Positions 24,351 through 31,638 of a stretch of 32,104 nucleotides of DNA are shown here, one piece after another. The position numbers and the translations under genes are program-made. Source of the DNA: Afipia sp. GTDB lineage: Bacteria > Pseudomonadota > Alphaproteobacteria > Rhizobiales > Xanthobacteraceae. The notes below the pieces were generated by a model that was not told the origin of the DNA, did no database searches, and saw only the letters and a list, made by a program, of their open reading frames with translations. The stretch spans positions 1-32,104 of the forward strand of contig JAFKES010000091.1 in assembly GCA_017308495.1 (NCBI GenBank), read 5' to 3'. Every line of letters begins with the position of its first letter. The stretch's first letter is position 1.

Positions 24351-26515
24351 GTACCACCATCGATAAGGGGTGCAATCAGCCGGCGCTTGCGCTCGTTGTC
24401 CTGCGTAATGGCTGCGCGTTGCAGCAGCGTCAGGCGACCGTTGCTGAGCAAAGCTTCGCCCTCGGCGATCGAGGCCCGCCATGGTTGGAGGTGGCGCGCG
24501 GTCAGGCAAGCGTTGGGGCAACGGTCTGGGCTGCATCGCGACAGGGCTGGTGCAGTCCGTTCAGGATCCGGCGAGGCTGCTAGGCAGAGCGCGGTCGCGG
24601 CTTCGAACAGGCAATCGTTGAGAAAGCCGACGTGCAAGGTTCGACCGAGATGGGCGAGCATCGTGCGCAACCGCTTGCGGTCCACGATCCGGCCGGGCAG
24701 ATCGCCAAGCTCATCCTGCACACGCGCGAACTCGCGTCGCAATCGCGTGGCACCGGGTCCCGCCGGACCGTCATGATGAAGAAACGCTTCGTAATGAGCA
24801 ACGATGTCGTCGAGCTGACCGAGCGCGCGTTCACGCTCGACCGCCAAGCGAAAATCGCCATGGGCCGAGCCCGCATAGCCTTCGAACATGGCGACGGAAG
24901 CATGCTTGTATTGAATCTTGCCTGCGATCGTGCCGAACGGCCGGTTGGCGATGTACCATGCGATCGTGCGGCGAAGCTGCCGGGTCGTGAACTTCCAGGG
25001 CTCATCCGCGATCCGAGGAATGACCGGTTCGTTGCCAGAACGCGCATCGAGACCTTCGCGGAGAAGATTAAGCGTCGGCGTCGCACCAATGCCGAGATGA
25101 TCCGCGCTCCAGGGCCAGTCCTTCAGCGCCACCCATAGGGACGATAGCCCCTTCTCACGACGATTGCGAGCCGAGAGGATCTCCATCACTGCAACGGCGC
25201 GGGCGACGGGTTCGATCGTGATCCAGTCGGCCGTCACGCCGCGCGCACCCTGCCGCTTGTAGACGGTGCTGCGCACCCGGTAGCGTTCGATCAAGCCGTC
25301 GGCGCTGCGCTCCGTCGACACGCAGCCTGGCTGCATGGCCTGCACCTCACTGTCGCGCATGCCGGTGAGATAGGCGCAGATAACGTAACAGGCGCCCTGC
25401 AGCATGCGTTCCTCACGGGCAAGGCTCAGGCCGTCGAAGCGTTCGCGCCACGGCAGGCCGGTGTCCGGGTCGACGGAGATCGGCGTATCGAGACCGCCGA
25501 CCTCAGTCCCGAGCTCGGCCGCTGCCTGATCAATCATCTGTGCCGTCGGTTCGGACTGGCTGATACGGCCGCTCTCGGGAGCGCCGACGTGCAGGCGCAT
25601 CAGGTGAAGATTGTAAGGAGGTGTCTCTGCGCCGGTTTGTGGGTCGATGCGGCGGGCGACATTGGGTGCGCGCTCCCAGATCGGCACGCGTCTGCCGGCC
25701 ATCCGGCGCGCCTCGAGCCATTTGATCAGGCGGGCGCGGTAAGTCTCGGCAAGCGCTTGTCCGGCCCGGGCGTCCTGCGCCATCAGTTGCTCGCAACGAG
25801 CTTCGAGGGCATCAAGCTCCGCTCGCGCTGCGAGGATATCCGGCGCAAAGACCTCGACGTATTTGAGCGACCAGTGCAGCATGGCGCCGATGATTGGTTC
25901 GGGAATGCGCGGCGTAGCATTCTCGGCCGGTGCCGGCGGCCGCTTGGCAACATGGTGAGCCGCACGCCCACGCCACGGCAGAAAGCCAATGCCGCCTTCC
26001 GACAGCCATGGCGACAGATGATGCAGGTCGATGGGGACCTCGACGTACTTCACTGTCTCGTGTGGCGTTCGCCGGCCACCATCGCGGGCGTGTACCAGAT
26101 AGGCGTCAAGGACGGGCTGGTCGATCCGGCGCAGATCGACGGCGCCAACGTGCGCGGTGAGGAACGCCGCAAAATGCTGGATGTAGCGCAGCAGCCGGAT
26201 CGCCCAAGCGACACCACACGGCGCCCGGTATCCTGGCACATGGATGCGCAGGCGCGTGAGCACATACTCCTTGGCGAGCCGCCGGGTCACAGGATCGATG
26301 ATACGGGCGAAATTGAGCCGGTAATTGCTGTAGCGGGCGTTCACCCGGAAGATGGCAGCTCCCAAATCCCAGTGGTCATCGCCAAAGCGCGGGAATTGCG
26401 CTCGGTCGGCATCCTCCCTGACCGGAATGCCGGCAAGCACGGGCTCGTCGTCGCCATAGACGGCCGATGGAAGCGATGTGGGCTCCAGCGAAGCGTTGTT
26501 AGCGGAGGGCATCAT
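24347..26515 (-). CDS. Large tyrosine recombinase, third of trio (722 aa)
   Basis: This is a phage-integrase-superfamily protein of TnpB size. The N-terminal 330 residues hold the core-binding region (for example LRYIQHFAAFLTAHVGAVDL). The catalytic part is at about residues 375-560: the first Arg in CAYLTGMRDSEVQAM, the box II Arg in FTTRQLRRTIAWYIANRPF, the box II-like His in IQYKHASVAMFEGYAG, and a candidate nucleophile Tyr in the same segment (EGYAG). The C-terminal 150 residues include a Cys cluster, CSPDRCPNACLTARH, perhaps a zinc site. Its ATG overlaps the preceding gene (ATGA at 26512-26515). Together with the other two it should catalyse excision and integration of the element. Confidence 0.85.
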   Translation of the reverse strand: MMPSANNASLEPTSLPSAVYGDDEPVLAGIPVREDADRAQFPRFGDDHWDLGAAIFRVNARYSNYRLNFARIIDPVTRRLAKEYVLTRLRIHVPGYRAPCGVAWAIRLLRYIQHFAAFLTAHVGAVDLRRIDQPVLDAYLVHARDGGRRTPHETVKYVEVPIDLHHLSPWLSEGGIGFLPWRGRAAHHVAKRPPAPAENATPRIPEPIIGAMLHWSLKYVEVFAPDILAARAELDALEARCEQLMAQDARAGQALAETYRARLIKWLEARRMAGRRVPIWERAPNVARRIDPQTGAETPPYNLHLMRLHVGAPESGRISQSEPTAQMIDQAAAELGTEVGGLDTPISVDPDTGLPWRERFDGLSLAREERMLQGACYVICAYLTGMRDSEVQAMQPGCVSTERSADGLIERYRVRSTVYKRQGARGVTADWITIEPVARAVAVMEILSARNRREKGLSSLWVALKDWPWSADHLGIGATPTLNLLREGLDARSGNEPVIPRIADEPWKFTTRQLRRTIAWYIANRPFGTIAGKIQYKHASVAMFEGYAGSAHGDFRLAVERERALGQLDDIVAHYEAFLHHDGPAGPGATRLRREFARVQDELGDLPGRIVDRKRLRTMLAHLGRTLHVGFLNDCLFEAATALCLAASPDPERTAPALSRCSPDRCPNACLTARHLQPWRASIAEGEALLSNGRLTLLQRAAITQDNERKRRLIAPLIDGGT

Positions 26516-28353
26516 GGTGCTCCAGCTTCCGGTGGCAGGTAAGTGAGCGTCGGGTCCGATGCCGCGAGCTGGCCGGCCTGTTCGATCTCGGCCGCACTGA
26601 ACCGCGGCAAAATCTGATCGGCGATCCGCCCATGAACGCGGCCGAACTTGGCGATCCAGTCGGCTTCACTGAGCGACTGTCGTTGCGCCCGGATGAAGCC
26701 GAGAAACGACAGAAGCGCTGGCAGCTTGCGTGCGGTGATCACTGCATTGCTGCATTCGAGGCACCCCCAGAATGGTGACGGACAAGCGTCCCCTTCGGCG
26801 CCAAACGGGCCCTTGTAGAAACCACCGCAACTGGCGAGCCAGACATCCTGCTCGCCGCTGAGCAGAGCGTTGACAGACGCGCCGCCGGAAACCGGCAAAC
26901 CGACAGCCTTGTCCGGATCGGCTCGAATGGCTGCCTCCTGCTCGGATGACAGGACGTACGGATGCAGAGCCGCATCGAGCGCGTCCCCCATGGCGTCGGC
27001 GATGGTGGCTTCGTGGATATGGCGAAGCGCGGGGATATCGGCGTAGTGATTGGCCGCAACGGCCACGCTGTGGCCGACCGCAAAGCGGTCGAGTTGACCG
27101 CCGGTTTGCCGATACCATGCTGCTTTATGCGTCTTGCGCAGGCGTGTCAGGTTGAGCCGGAGAGGCTTCCCCTCTTCATCGCAAATACCATGTCGCTCGG
27201 TCCATGAAGCGACAAGTTCCCTCGTGGCGAGGACACGCGGGGTCAACCGCCCCCAGGCGAAGTGAGCCCAGAGCGTGACGGCGGCAAGCCGGCCTCGCGC
27301 CGGAGCGGTCCATTGCAGCACCTTACGGATCAGGCCGCCCGGTGTCGATGAAGCGCCATCACGCACGCGCAACCGCTTCCACTCGGCGCCGCGCGCCCGC
27401 CGCTTACAATACTCGATCTCGACATAGCCGCCTGCAGGGTTCTTCAGGCAATCCGCCCGCAACTCCTTGATCGCTTCGATCTCCAGCCCGGTATCGAGCG
27501 ACAGCAGAATCATCAGCGGCACGAGATCGGCGGCGAGCAGATACCTGCGGCCATGCAGATCGTAGACCAAGCGATCGTTCGGCAAGCCACTCTCGCGGCG
27601 AAGCGTGTAGAGCTGCTTGAAGATAGGATGCCGGTGGCCAATGACGCCTTCGGCGTCGACTACAACCATCGCGCGTTCGTGCGCAACCTGCAAAGCGTTG
27701 GTCCGATCGGCATCCTTGAGCGTCGAAATGCGATCCGTCTCGGCAAAGCGACCCATCAGTGTGGTGAGATCGGCGCGAGCAGCATTCCGCAATGCTGTGG
27801 CGATGGGATCGCCATAAGCATCACGTGGCAGGGCACGGACGCCTGGTCGGTCGCTCGTGTACATCAGCCGCCGCGAGGCATCGGGCGGCAGACAACCCGG
27901 CTCGGCGGCCTCGGCGAGCCGGAACAGATTGAGCACCTTGCTCATGCGGTGAAGCCGATGATTGGGATGCAGACCACTCTCGTCCATCCATGCATCGAAT
28001 CCGTCGAAGCAAGCTGCGCTTACATCTGAGATACGAGTGACGCGGGGCTTTGTGGAATCGAGATAGCGCCAGAAGAACTTGAGTGCGTTGGCATAAGCTG
28101 CCGCGGTCGAAACCGAGCCGGCCGGGCCGCCGACCTGACAAGCGCGCCAGAGCGCGCCCGCAAGCGGTTGGGCCAACACCTTGCGGCCAGACAGCGCGGT
28201 CAGATCGATCGTAATACTGCGATCCGCGAGGGTGACGGTGAATCGGAGCGATGCGATGGCGATGGCGGCTTCGCCCTCGGGATCAGGCAACGCCTCAGGA
28301 AACAATGCGCGGCGTCCCGGCCGGCGCACCGGCCCCGCTGTCAGATCGGTCAT
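26512..28353 (-). CDS. Tyrosine recombinase, second of trio (613 aa), altered box I
   Basis: The 613-aa protein has a core-binding domain (AAAYANALKFFWRYLDSTKP) and a degenerate catalytic domain at about residues 280-470. Where active recombinases have TGLR, it reads SLDTGLEIEAIKEL, so the first catalytic Arg appears replaced by Glu. Box II is unusual too, LTRLRKTHKAAWYRQTG, and the final box reads VGHSVAVAANHYADIPALRH, with a Tyr in place. A Cys cluster (CPSPFWGCLECSNAV) follows, resembling the zinc motif of TnpB-like proteins. It may act as a structural or targeting subunit rather than a cleaving enzyme. Both ends overlap the neighbouring recombinase genes by four bases. Confidence 0.82.
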   Translation of the reverse strand: MTDLTAGPVRRPGRRALFPEALPDPEGEAAIAIASLRFTVTLADRSITIDLTALSGRKVLAQPLAGALWRACQVGGPAGSVSTAAAYANALKFFWRYLDSTKPRVTRISDVSAACFDGFDAWMDESGLHPNHRLHRMSKVLNLFRLAEAAEPGCLPPDASRRLMYTSDRPGVRALPRDAYGDPIATALRNAARADLTTLMGRFAETDRISTLKDADRTNALQVAHERAMVVVDAEGVIGHRHPIFKQLYTLRRESGLPNDRLVYDLHGRRYLLAADLVPLMILLSLDTGLEIEAIKELRADCLKNPAGGYVEIEYCKRRARGAEWKRLRVRDGASSTPGGLIRKVLQWTAPARGRLAAVTLWAHFAWGRLTPRVLATRELVASWTERHGICDEEGKPLRLNLTRLRKTHKAAWYRQTGGQLDRFAVGHSVAVAANHYADIPALRHIHEATIADAMGDALDAALHPYVLSSEQEAAIRADPDKAVGLPVSGGASVNALLSGEQDVWLASCGGFYKGPFGAEGDACPSPFWGCLECSNAVITARKLPALLSFLGFIRAQRQSLSEADWIAKFGRVHGRIADQILPRFSAAEIEQAGQLAASDPTLTYLPPEAGAP

Positions 28354-29786
28354 TGCGCGTCACCGGCCGCATCTTCGGCCCAGCGATCAGCGGCCGCGTC
28401 GACCAGTTCCTGCGCCTCGGCAAGACTGTCGAGATAGATGTAGGTGCTGGTCACGCTGGCGTGGCCTAACAGGTGCTGGAGCTTCTGCAGCGGATCCCCG
28501 AGAATCCGGCGGTAGGCTGCGCCATGCCGATCCTGCGGATCGAACACCACCCCGATTTGCTCACGGATCAGCATGGAAAGCATGTTGACGGCGAAGGTGT
28601 GCCGCAGCGTGTGTGGCGTCACGTTAACGTCGATGCCGAAACGGCGGCAGCGCGCGCAGGCGCGGCGGAAGGCCGCCTCCCAGGTTGCTGACGGGACGGG
28701 CTCGCCGTCTTCCGTTAGCCAAAGGAGGGCATGCTGCGCCTTGCCGGGCGCGCCGGTCAACGCACGGCCGCGCTCGCCCGGCGTCAGCCGGTCGACGCGG
28801 ACCCGCTTGCCCATCGCGTCGACGACCTTCTCGCCATCCGGCGTCAACCAAAGCGGATTGGACACGATCGGTTCTGACCGGGCTGCCGAGATCGCGCGTT
28901 CAAGATCGATGTAGTCGTTGATGAGCCTCAAAACCCGGCGGGGAATGCGAATGCGGCGCGGTCGTCCGCCCTTGGCGACCGCGCCGGGAAGGTCAAACGG
29001 GAGCGAGCGCATGCCGGAGTCCGCCTTGCGCGGAAGATCGGCGAGTAACAGGCTGCCGCCCTCCGACAACCGCAGACCGGTCGTGACCAGGAGTTCGGCG
29101 AACAGCGCGTTGCGCTCGCCATTGCGGCCACGCCAGGTCGGGTCTTCGGCACCGTCAGGCAGCCTTCCCCGCAAGCCCACGTCGCGAAACAGCAGATAGC
29201 TGCCAAGATTGACGAAACGCATATCGTGCCGCCGCGCGGCACGTTCGCGCGAGCGGTTCGCCGTCACAGCCAGCAACGCGCGAGTCCCCGCCGTCCTGCG
29301 AAGGGTCACGCTGTAGCTGAAGGGCGAGGACGTCATGATCCCTTCTTCGACGGCCCACCGATAGAGCTTATCGAGCGCCGCAACGCTCCGATTCCAGCTC
29401 GCCGCCGAGATGCGATAGGGAGCCGCCGATAGCCGCCGGGCCCGATGGAACGCCAGAACGTCATGACGGTCGGCCTGCCAGACTGTCTTCCCGCCGCGCC
29501 GCTCGCAAAGAAAGCGGGCCCAGACCAGAATGTCCCGCGCGTAGGAGCGCCAGGTGTTCGGCGAGCGCGCGCCCATACCTGGGCAGGCGCGGAAGAACCG
29601 ATTGAGATGGAGATCGTAGCTCCCGTCATCCATTAGAATGAACGGCATGCCGTCAATCAGCCCGGCGCGCTCGCCAACGTCGAGCGCGCCGGGCACGATC
29701 CTCACTGCAAGGCCATCAATGGAAAGCGGAAGCGGACGCGACAGCGCGTCAAGGTTCGTAAAATACAATTGCACGCACACACCCAA
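28350..29786 (-). CDS. Tyrosine recombinase, first of trio (478 aa)
   Basis: This is the most canonical of the three recombinases. A SAM-like N-terminal domain (TWRSYARDILVWARFLCERR) is followed by the catalytic domain at about residues 230-460, with box I Arg in LLVTTGLRLSEGGSLLL, the HxxR pair in VTPHTLRHTFAVNML, and LQHLLGHASVTSTYIYLD with the second His and the nucleophile Tyr. All catalytic residues are present. The longest frame starts at a TTG (29786); GTG codons at 29780 and 29774 are alternatives, so the true start is uncertain by a few residues. The gene is first in the operon, nearest the right end of the element, behind a leader with several hairpins. Confidence 0.88.
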   Translation of the reverse strand: MGVCVQLYFTNLDALSRPLPLSIDGLAVRIVPGALDVGERAGLIDGMPFILMDDGSYDLHLNRFFRACPGMGARSPNTWRSYARDILVWARFLCERRGGKTVWQADRHDVLAFHRARRLSAAPYRISAASWNRSVAALDKLYRWAVEEGIMTSSPFSYSVTLRRTAGTRALLAVTANRSRERAARRHDMRFVNLGSYLLFRDVGLRGRLPDGAEDPTWRGRNGERNALFAELLVTTGLRLSEGGSLLLADLPRKADSGMRSLPFDLPGAVAKGGRPRRIRIPRRVLRLINDYIDLERAISAARSEPIVSNPLWLTPDGEKVVDAMGKRVRVDRLTPGERGRALTGAPGKAQHALLWLTEDGEPVPSATWEAAFRRACARCRRFGIDVNVTPHTLRHTFAVNMLSMLIREQIGVVFDPQDRHGAAYRRILGDPLQKLQHLLGHASVTSTYIYLDSLAEAQELVDAAADRWAEDAAGDAQ

Positions 29787-30012
29787 GCGGAGCGCCTTCG
29801 GCGCGACTCTTTTTGTTTAGCTTGCGAGGGGTTCCCCTCGCGCTCTCCCGCTCGCCGCGTGGCAGGGGTGCAGGACTTTGCCTGCACCCCTTGACAAGTT
29901 TGTGGAGTCGCCGCCGCGTCAAGCGTTGTCCTCGCTTACGCTGCGGGAACGCTTGACCCGGACGTCTGAAGAGCTTCACCGCAACACCGGTGACGCGGCT
30001 CCATGCCTGATT
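29787..30012 (-). promoter_or_regulatory. Hairpin-rich leader between the recombinase operon and the element's right end
   Basis: No gene is recognisable. Four perfect inverted repeats lie in a row: GCGCC-TTC-GGCGC near 29792, GCGAGGGG/CCCCTCGC (29824-29841, two-base loop), GGGGTGCAGG/CCTGCACCCC (29865-29890, six-base loop) and GTCAAGCGTT/AACGCTTGAC (29918-29957). The recombinase promoter should lie here. The hairpins may stop read-through from ardC or serve as accessory recombinase sites. Confidence 0.5.
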
Positions 30013-30040
30013 CTGAGACAGGATCACAGAGTCAAGATAA
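30013..30040 (-). repeat. Right terminal repeat of the mercury element
   Basis: Read inward on the minus strand: TTATCT (30035-30040), 13 bases, then CTGTCTCAG (30013-30021). It mirrors the left end at 18819-18844. Confidence 0.75.
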
Positions 30041-30778
30041 CGCGACCAGCTCTTCGCGCGCGTAGGATTTCGAGCCGAACGATCCGGATTGATCGCGCTT
30101 GAGCCGACCGGCCGCGCCGGTCCAATGGCCGAGTTCATGGAAGGCGGTGCGGTGCCAATTGATCGGCTCGAAATACGCGCCCGGCGGCGGCACCTGCACG
30201 AAGTCACCCGTGACATGATAATAAGCGCGCGCACCGCCGACGCGGAAATCCGCCCCGGTCGTGGCGATCAGGGTCTCGGCCTGCGGCTCGATCTCGTCCG
30301 GCGGTGGCGGGACAGCCGACGCGGCGATCTCCTCGGGCAAGCCGTCGCATTGATCGGTGTTAAAGACAGTGAAGCGTTTGAGGAAAGGAATCGCGCCCGG
30401 CTCCTCCCCGGTCTCCGCTGCGCGCCGGCGTTCGTCCTCCGGCGTGAAACGATCAGCATAGACCACAGTGGTGCCGCGCTCGCCCTTTCTGACATGGCCG
30501 CCGAGGCCGAGCGCCTGGCGGAAGGTCAACCAGCTTTGGCCGGCAAAGCCCCGTTCGATAACGGCGCCCCACAGGATCAGCACGTTGATGCCGGAGTACC
30601 GGCGCTGCGTCGTGGCGTTACGCGGCATCGCCAGCGCCGCCTTCGCAGCCGCGGTGCCCCATGGCTGCACCCATGGCACACGCCCGGCTTCAAGCTCGGC
30701 GATGATCTTGTCGGTGATGTCGGTGTAAAGGCTCGCCCGGTCCTGGCCGGCGCGCGCCTGCGAGATCTGTCTGGACAT
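30032..30778 (-). pseudogene. ardC: 5' fragment of the ICE ardC gene
   Basis: The 248-codon frame encodes the N-terminal ssDNA-binding domain (SLYTDITDKIIAELEAGRVP, RRYSGINVLILWGAVIERGF, HVRKGERGTTVVYADRF) and the zinc peptidase core with HELGHWTG. It breaks after SYAREELVA, and the last two codons before the stop come from the transposon terminus. The missing C-terminal 70 residues are at 18600-18815. The HExxH motif is retained, so a shortened protein might be made, but the conserved SWLEVLR tail is lost. The ATG at 30778 has a GGAGAA site that touches the foot of the leader hairpin. The sequence differs strongly from the transposon's own ArdC. Confidence 0.92.
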
Positions 30779-30787
30779 CGCGATTCT

Positions 30788-30835
30788 CCGCGACGGGCGC
30801 CGGAAGCCTCTCTCCCGACTCTCAACCCGTCGCGG
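30788..30835 (-). promoter_or_regulatory. Leader hairpin of ardC (leader family A)
   Basis: CCGCGACGGG (30788-30797) pairs perfectly with CCCGTCGCGG (30826-30835). The loop has CTCTCTCCCGACTCTC, a variant of the motif in the parB and strawberry-notch leaders. The GGAGAA ribosome binding site (30784-30789, minus strand) overlaps the stem by two bases. Confidence 0.65.
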
Positions 30836-31134
30836 CGAATCTGGTCCGCACTCTCGCTCTCCATCGCGCCGGATTCACACGTGACGCAGGAGATCGCGGC
30901 CGCGTTTGCGGCAACGATCGTCACCCGAATGGGCGGAGACGCCGTGGCGGGCGGCTCCGGTCGCCGAGCCACGCTCGGCGACTAGAGCGTGGCCTCCCAA
31001 AGGGAGGAGCCGCTATGACACGAACGTCCGATTCTCGTCGGTGACCGGACATGCCGAAAATAGGAGCCGCGTCCTGCCACGGTCCAGTTGCGGACATTGG
31101 CCGCCGCGAGGATAGCGGACGTTACTAACCGCAC
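30836..31134. other. Gene-free stretch at the island edge with a hairpin and a tiny ORF
   Basis: This holds the upstream region of ardC, a perfect hairpin TCGCCGAGC-CAC-GCTCGGCGA (30961-30981), and a strong GGGAGG site (31002-31007) placed well for an ATG at 31015. That frame closes after nine codons (31044), so it is either a leader peptide or the stump of a truncated gene. Nothing else is recognisable. Confidence 0.4.
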
Positions 31135-31204
31135 TGACGTGCTCCCCTTAAATAAGCAAAGCCGAGCCTAATTTGTGACCCGCTGAAATCGGGGAAGCAC
31201 GTCA
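31135..31204. repeat. 70-bp inverted-repeat element, possible IS remnant
   Basis: TGACGTGCTCCCC (31135-31147) and GGGGAAGCACGTCA (31191-31204) are inverted copies with one extra base, separated by 43 A/T-richer bases. The TGA...TCA ends resemble terminal repeats of IS3-family insertion sequences, so this may be a minimal internally deleted copy. No target duplication is evident. It ends 12 bases past the DUF6527 stop. Confidence 0.4.
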
Positions 31205-31216
31205 ACTACACGGAAT

Positions 31217-31624
31217 TCAGATCCGCAGGATCGATCTAAATTTGTGGTATACTCTCGCGACCGCGGCCCGGACTCGGCTGCCCCAAGACTGCGCCTTCGC
31301 ATCACGAACGGCATGCCGGGCGATTTGGCCGCGCATAACCGACACTGCCATAGCGTCCGAGAAAGCCGGTAGCCACTCGACCCGGCCGGCGCTGATGTAA
31401 TAGTGCGACTTGCAGGGCGCGTCGCACACAGCGATGGACGGGCGAACCGTGGCCATGCCGCCTTCCGACGTAATCTGATGACTGTCCGGCACCAAGAGGC
31501 TGACGCGATGACCGCAGCCGCAGGCGCAGAGCAGCGCGCCGACCTCAAATTCTTCGCTGTGATAGACGACGCCGTTGCTGAGCGGCTTGGGTATGCGCTC
31601 GACAGCCTGATAGATGTATCTCAC
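31217..31624 (-). CDS. DUF6527 protein of a bacterial ubiquitin-like system
   Basis: The 135-aa protein has the DUF6527 pattern: VYHSEEFEVGALLCACGCGHR with three Cys, then GMATVRPSIAVCDAPCKSHYYI with two more Cys and a His, then AGRVEWLP. The Cys/His set suggests a zinc-binding treble-clef or rubredoxin-like fold. DUF6527 genes commonly follow a ThiF/E1-like gene and a multi-ubiquitin gene in bacterial conjugation operons, and a ThiF gene is directly upstream here. A GTG at 31624 is preferred: it has GAAAGG eight bases upstream and matches the family's usual N-terminus; the longest frame uses a TTG at 31642 overlapping the ThiF stop. The C-terminal 45 basic residues look like an extension. 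Confidence 0.75.
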   Translation of the reverse strand: MRYIYQAVERIPKPLSNGVVYHSEEFEVGALLCACGCGHRVSLLVPDSHQITSEGGMATVRPSIAVCDAPCKSHYYISAGRVEWLPAFSDAMAVSVMRGQIARHAVRDAKAQSWGSRVRAAVARVYHKFRSILRI

Positions 31625-31638
31625 CCTGCCCGCCTTTC

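Larger units (their letters stand above)
18816..30041 (-). mobile_element. Mercury-resistance transposon with three tyrosine recombinases (Tn554-like), inserted in ardC
   Basis: The element is defined by the two halves of ardC on either side and by related termini. Read inward, each end has TTATCT, a spacer of 11 (left) or 13 (right) bases, then CTGTCTCAG. A GCGA lies directly outside both ends (18814-18817 and 30042-30045), the likely crossover core left by a tyrosine recombinase. Contents from left to right: merB-merA, merF, merP, merT, merR, ardC, a small DNA-binding protein and three recombinases. Large recombinases plus a small TnpC-like protein are the Tn554 plan, but Tn554 has two recombinases and this has three. 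The exact ends are uncertain by a few bases. It seems complete and might still move. Confidence 0.85.

Noticed and set aside
24347-29786. Classification as a standard RIT (recombinase-in-trio) element
   Set aside because: The three proteins are much longer than I recall for RIT recombinases and are followed by a TnpC-like gene, which fits Tn554-type organisation better; without alignment neither label is certain.
29787-29900. A third copy of leader family B before the recombinase operon
   Set aside because: There is a loose CTCGC...CAAA resemblance, but the outer stem is not present, so it does not share the fold.
31135-31204. Target-site duplication around the 70-bp element
   Set aside because: The flanking bases (CAC to the left, ACT to the right) do not match, so insertion by a standard IS cannot be shown.
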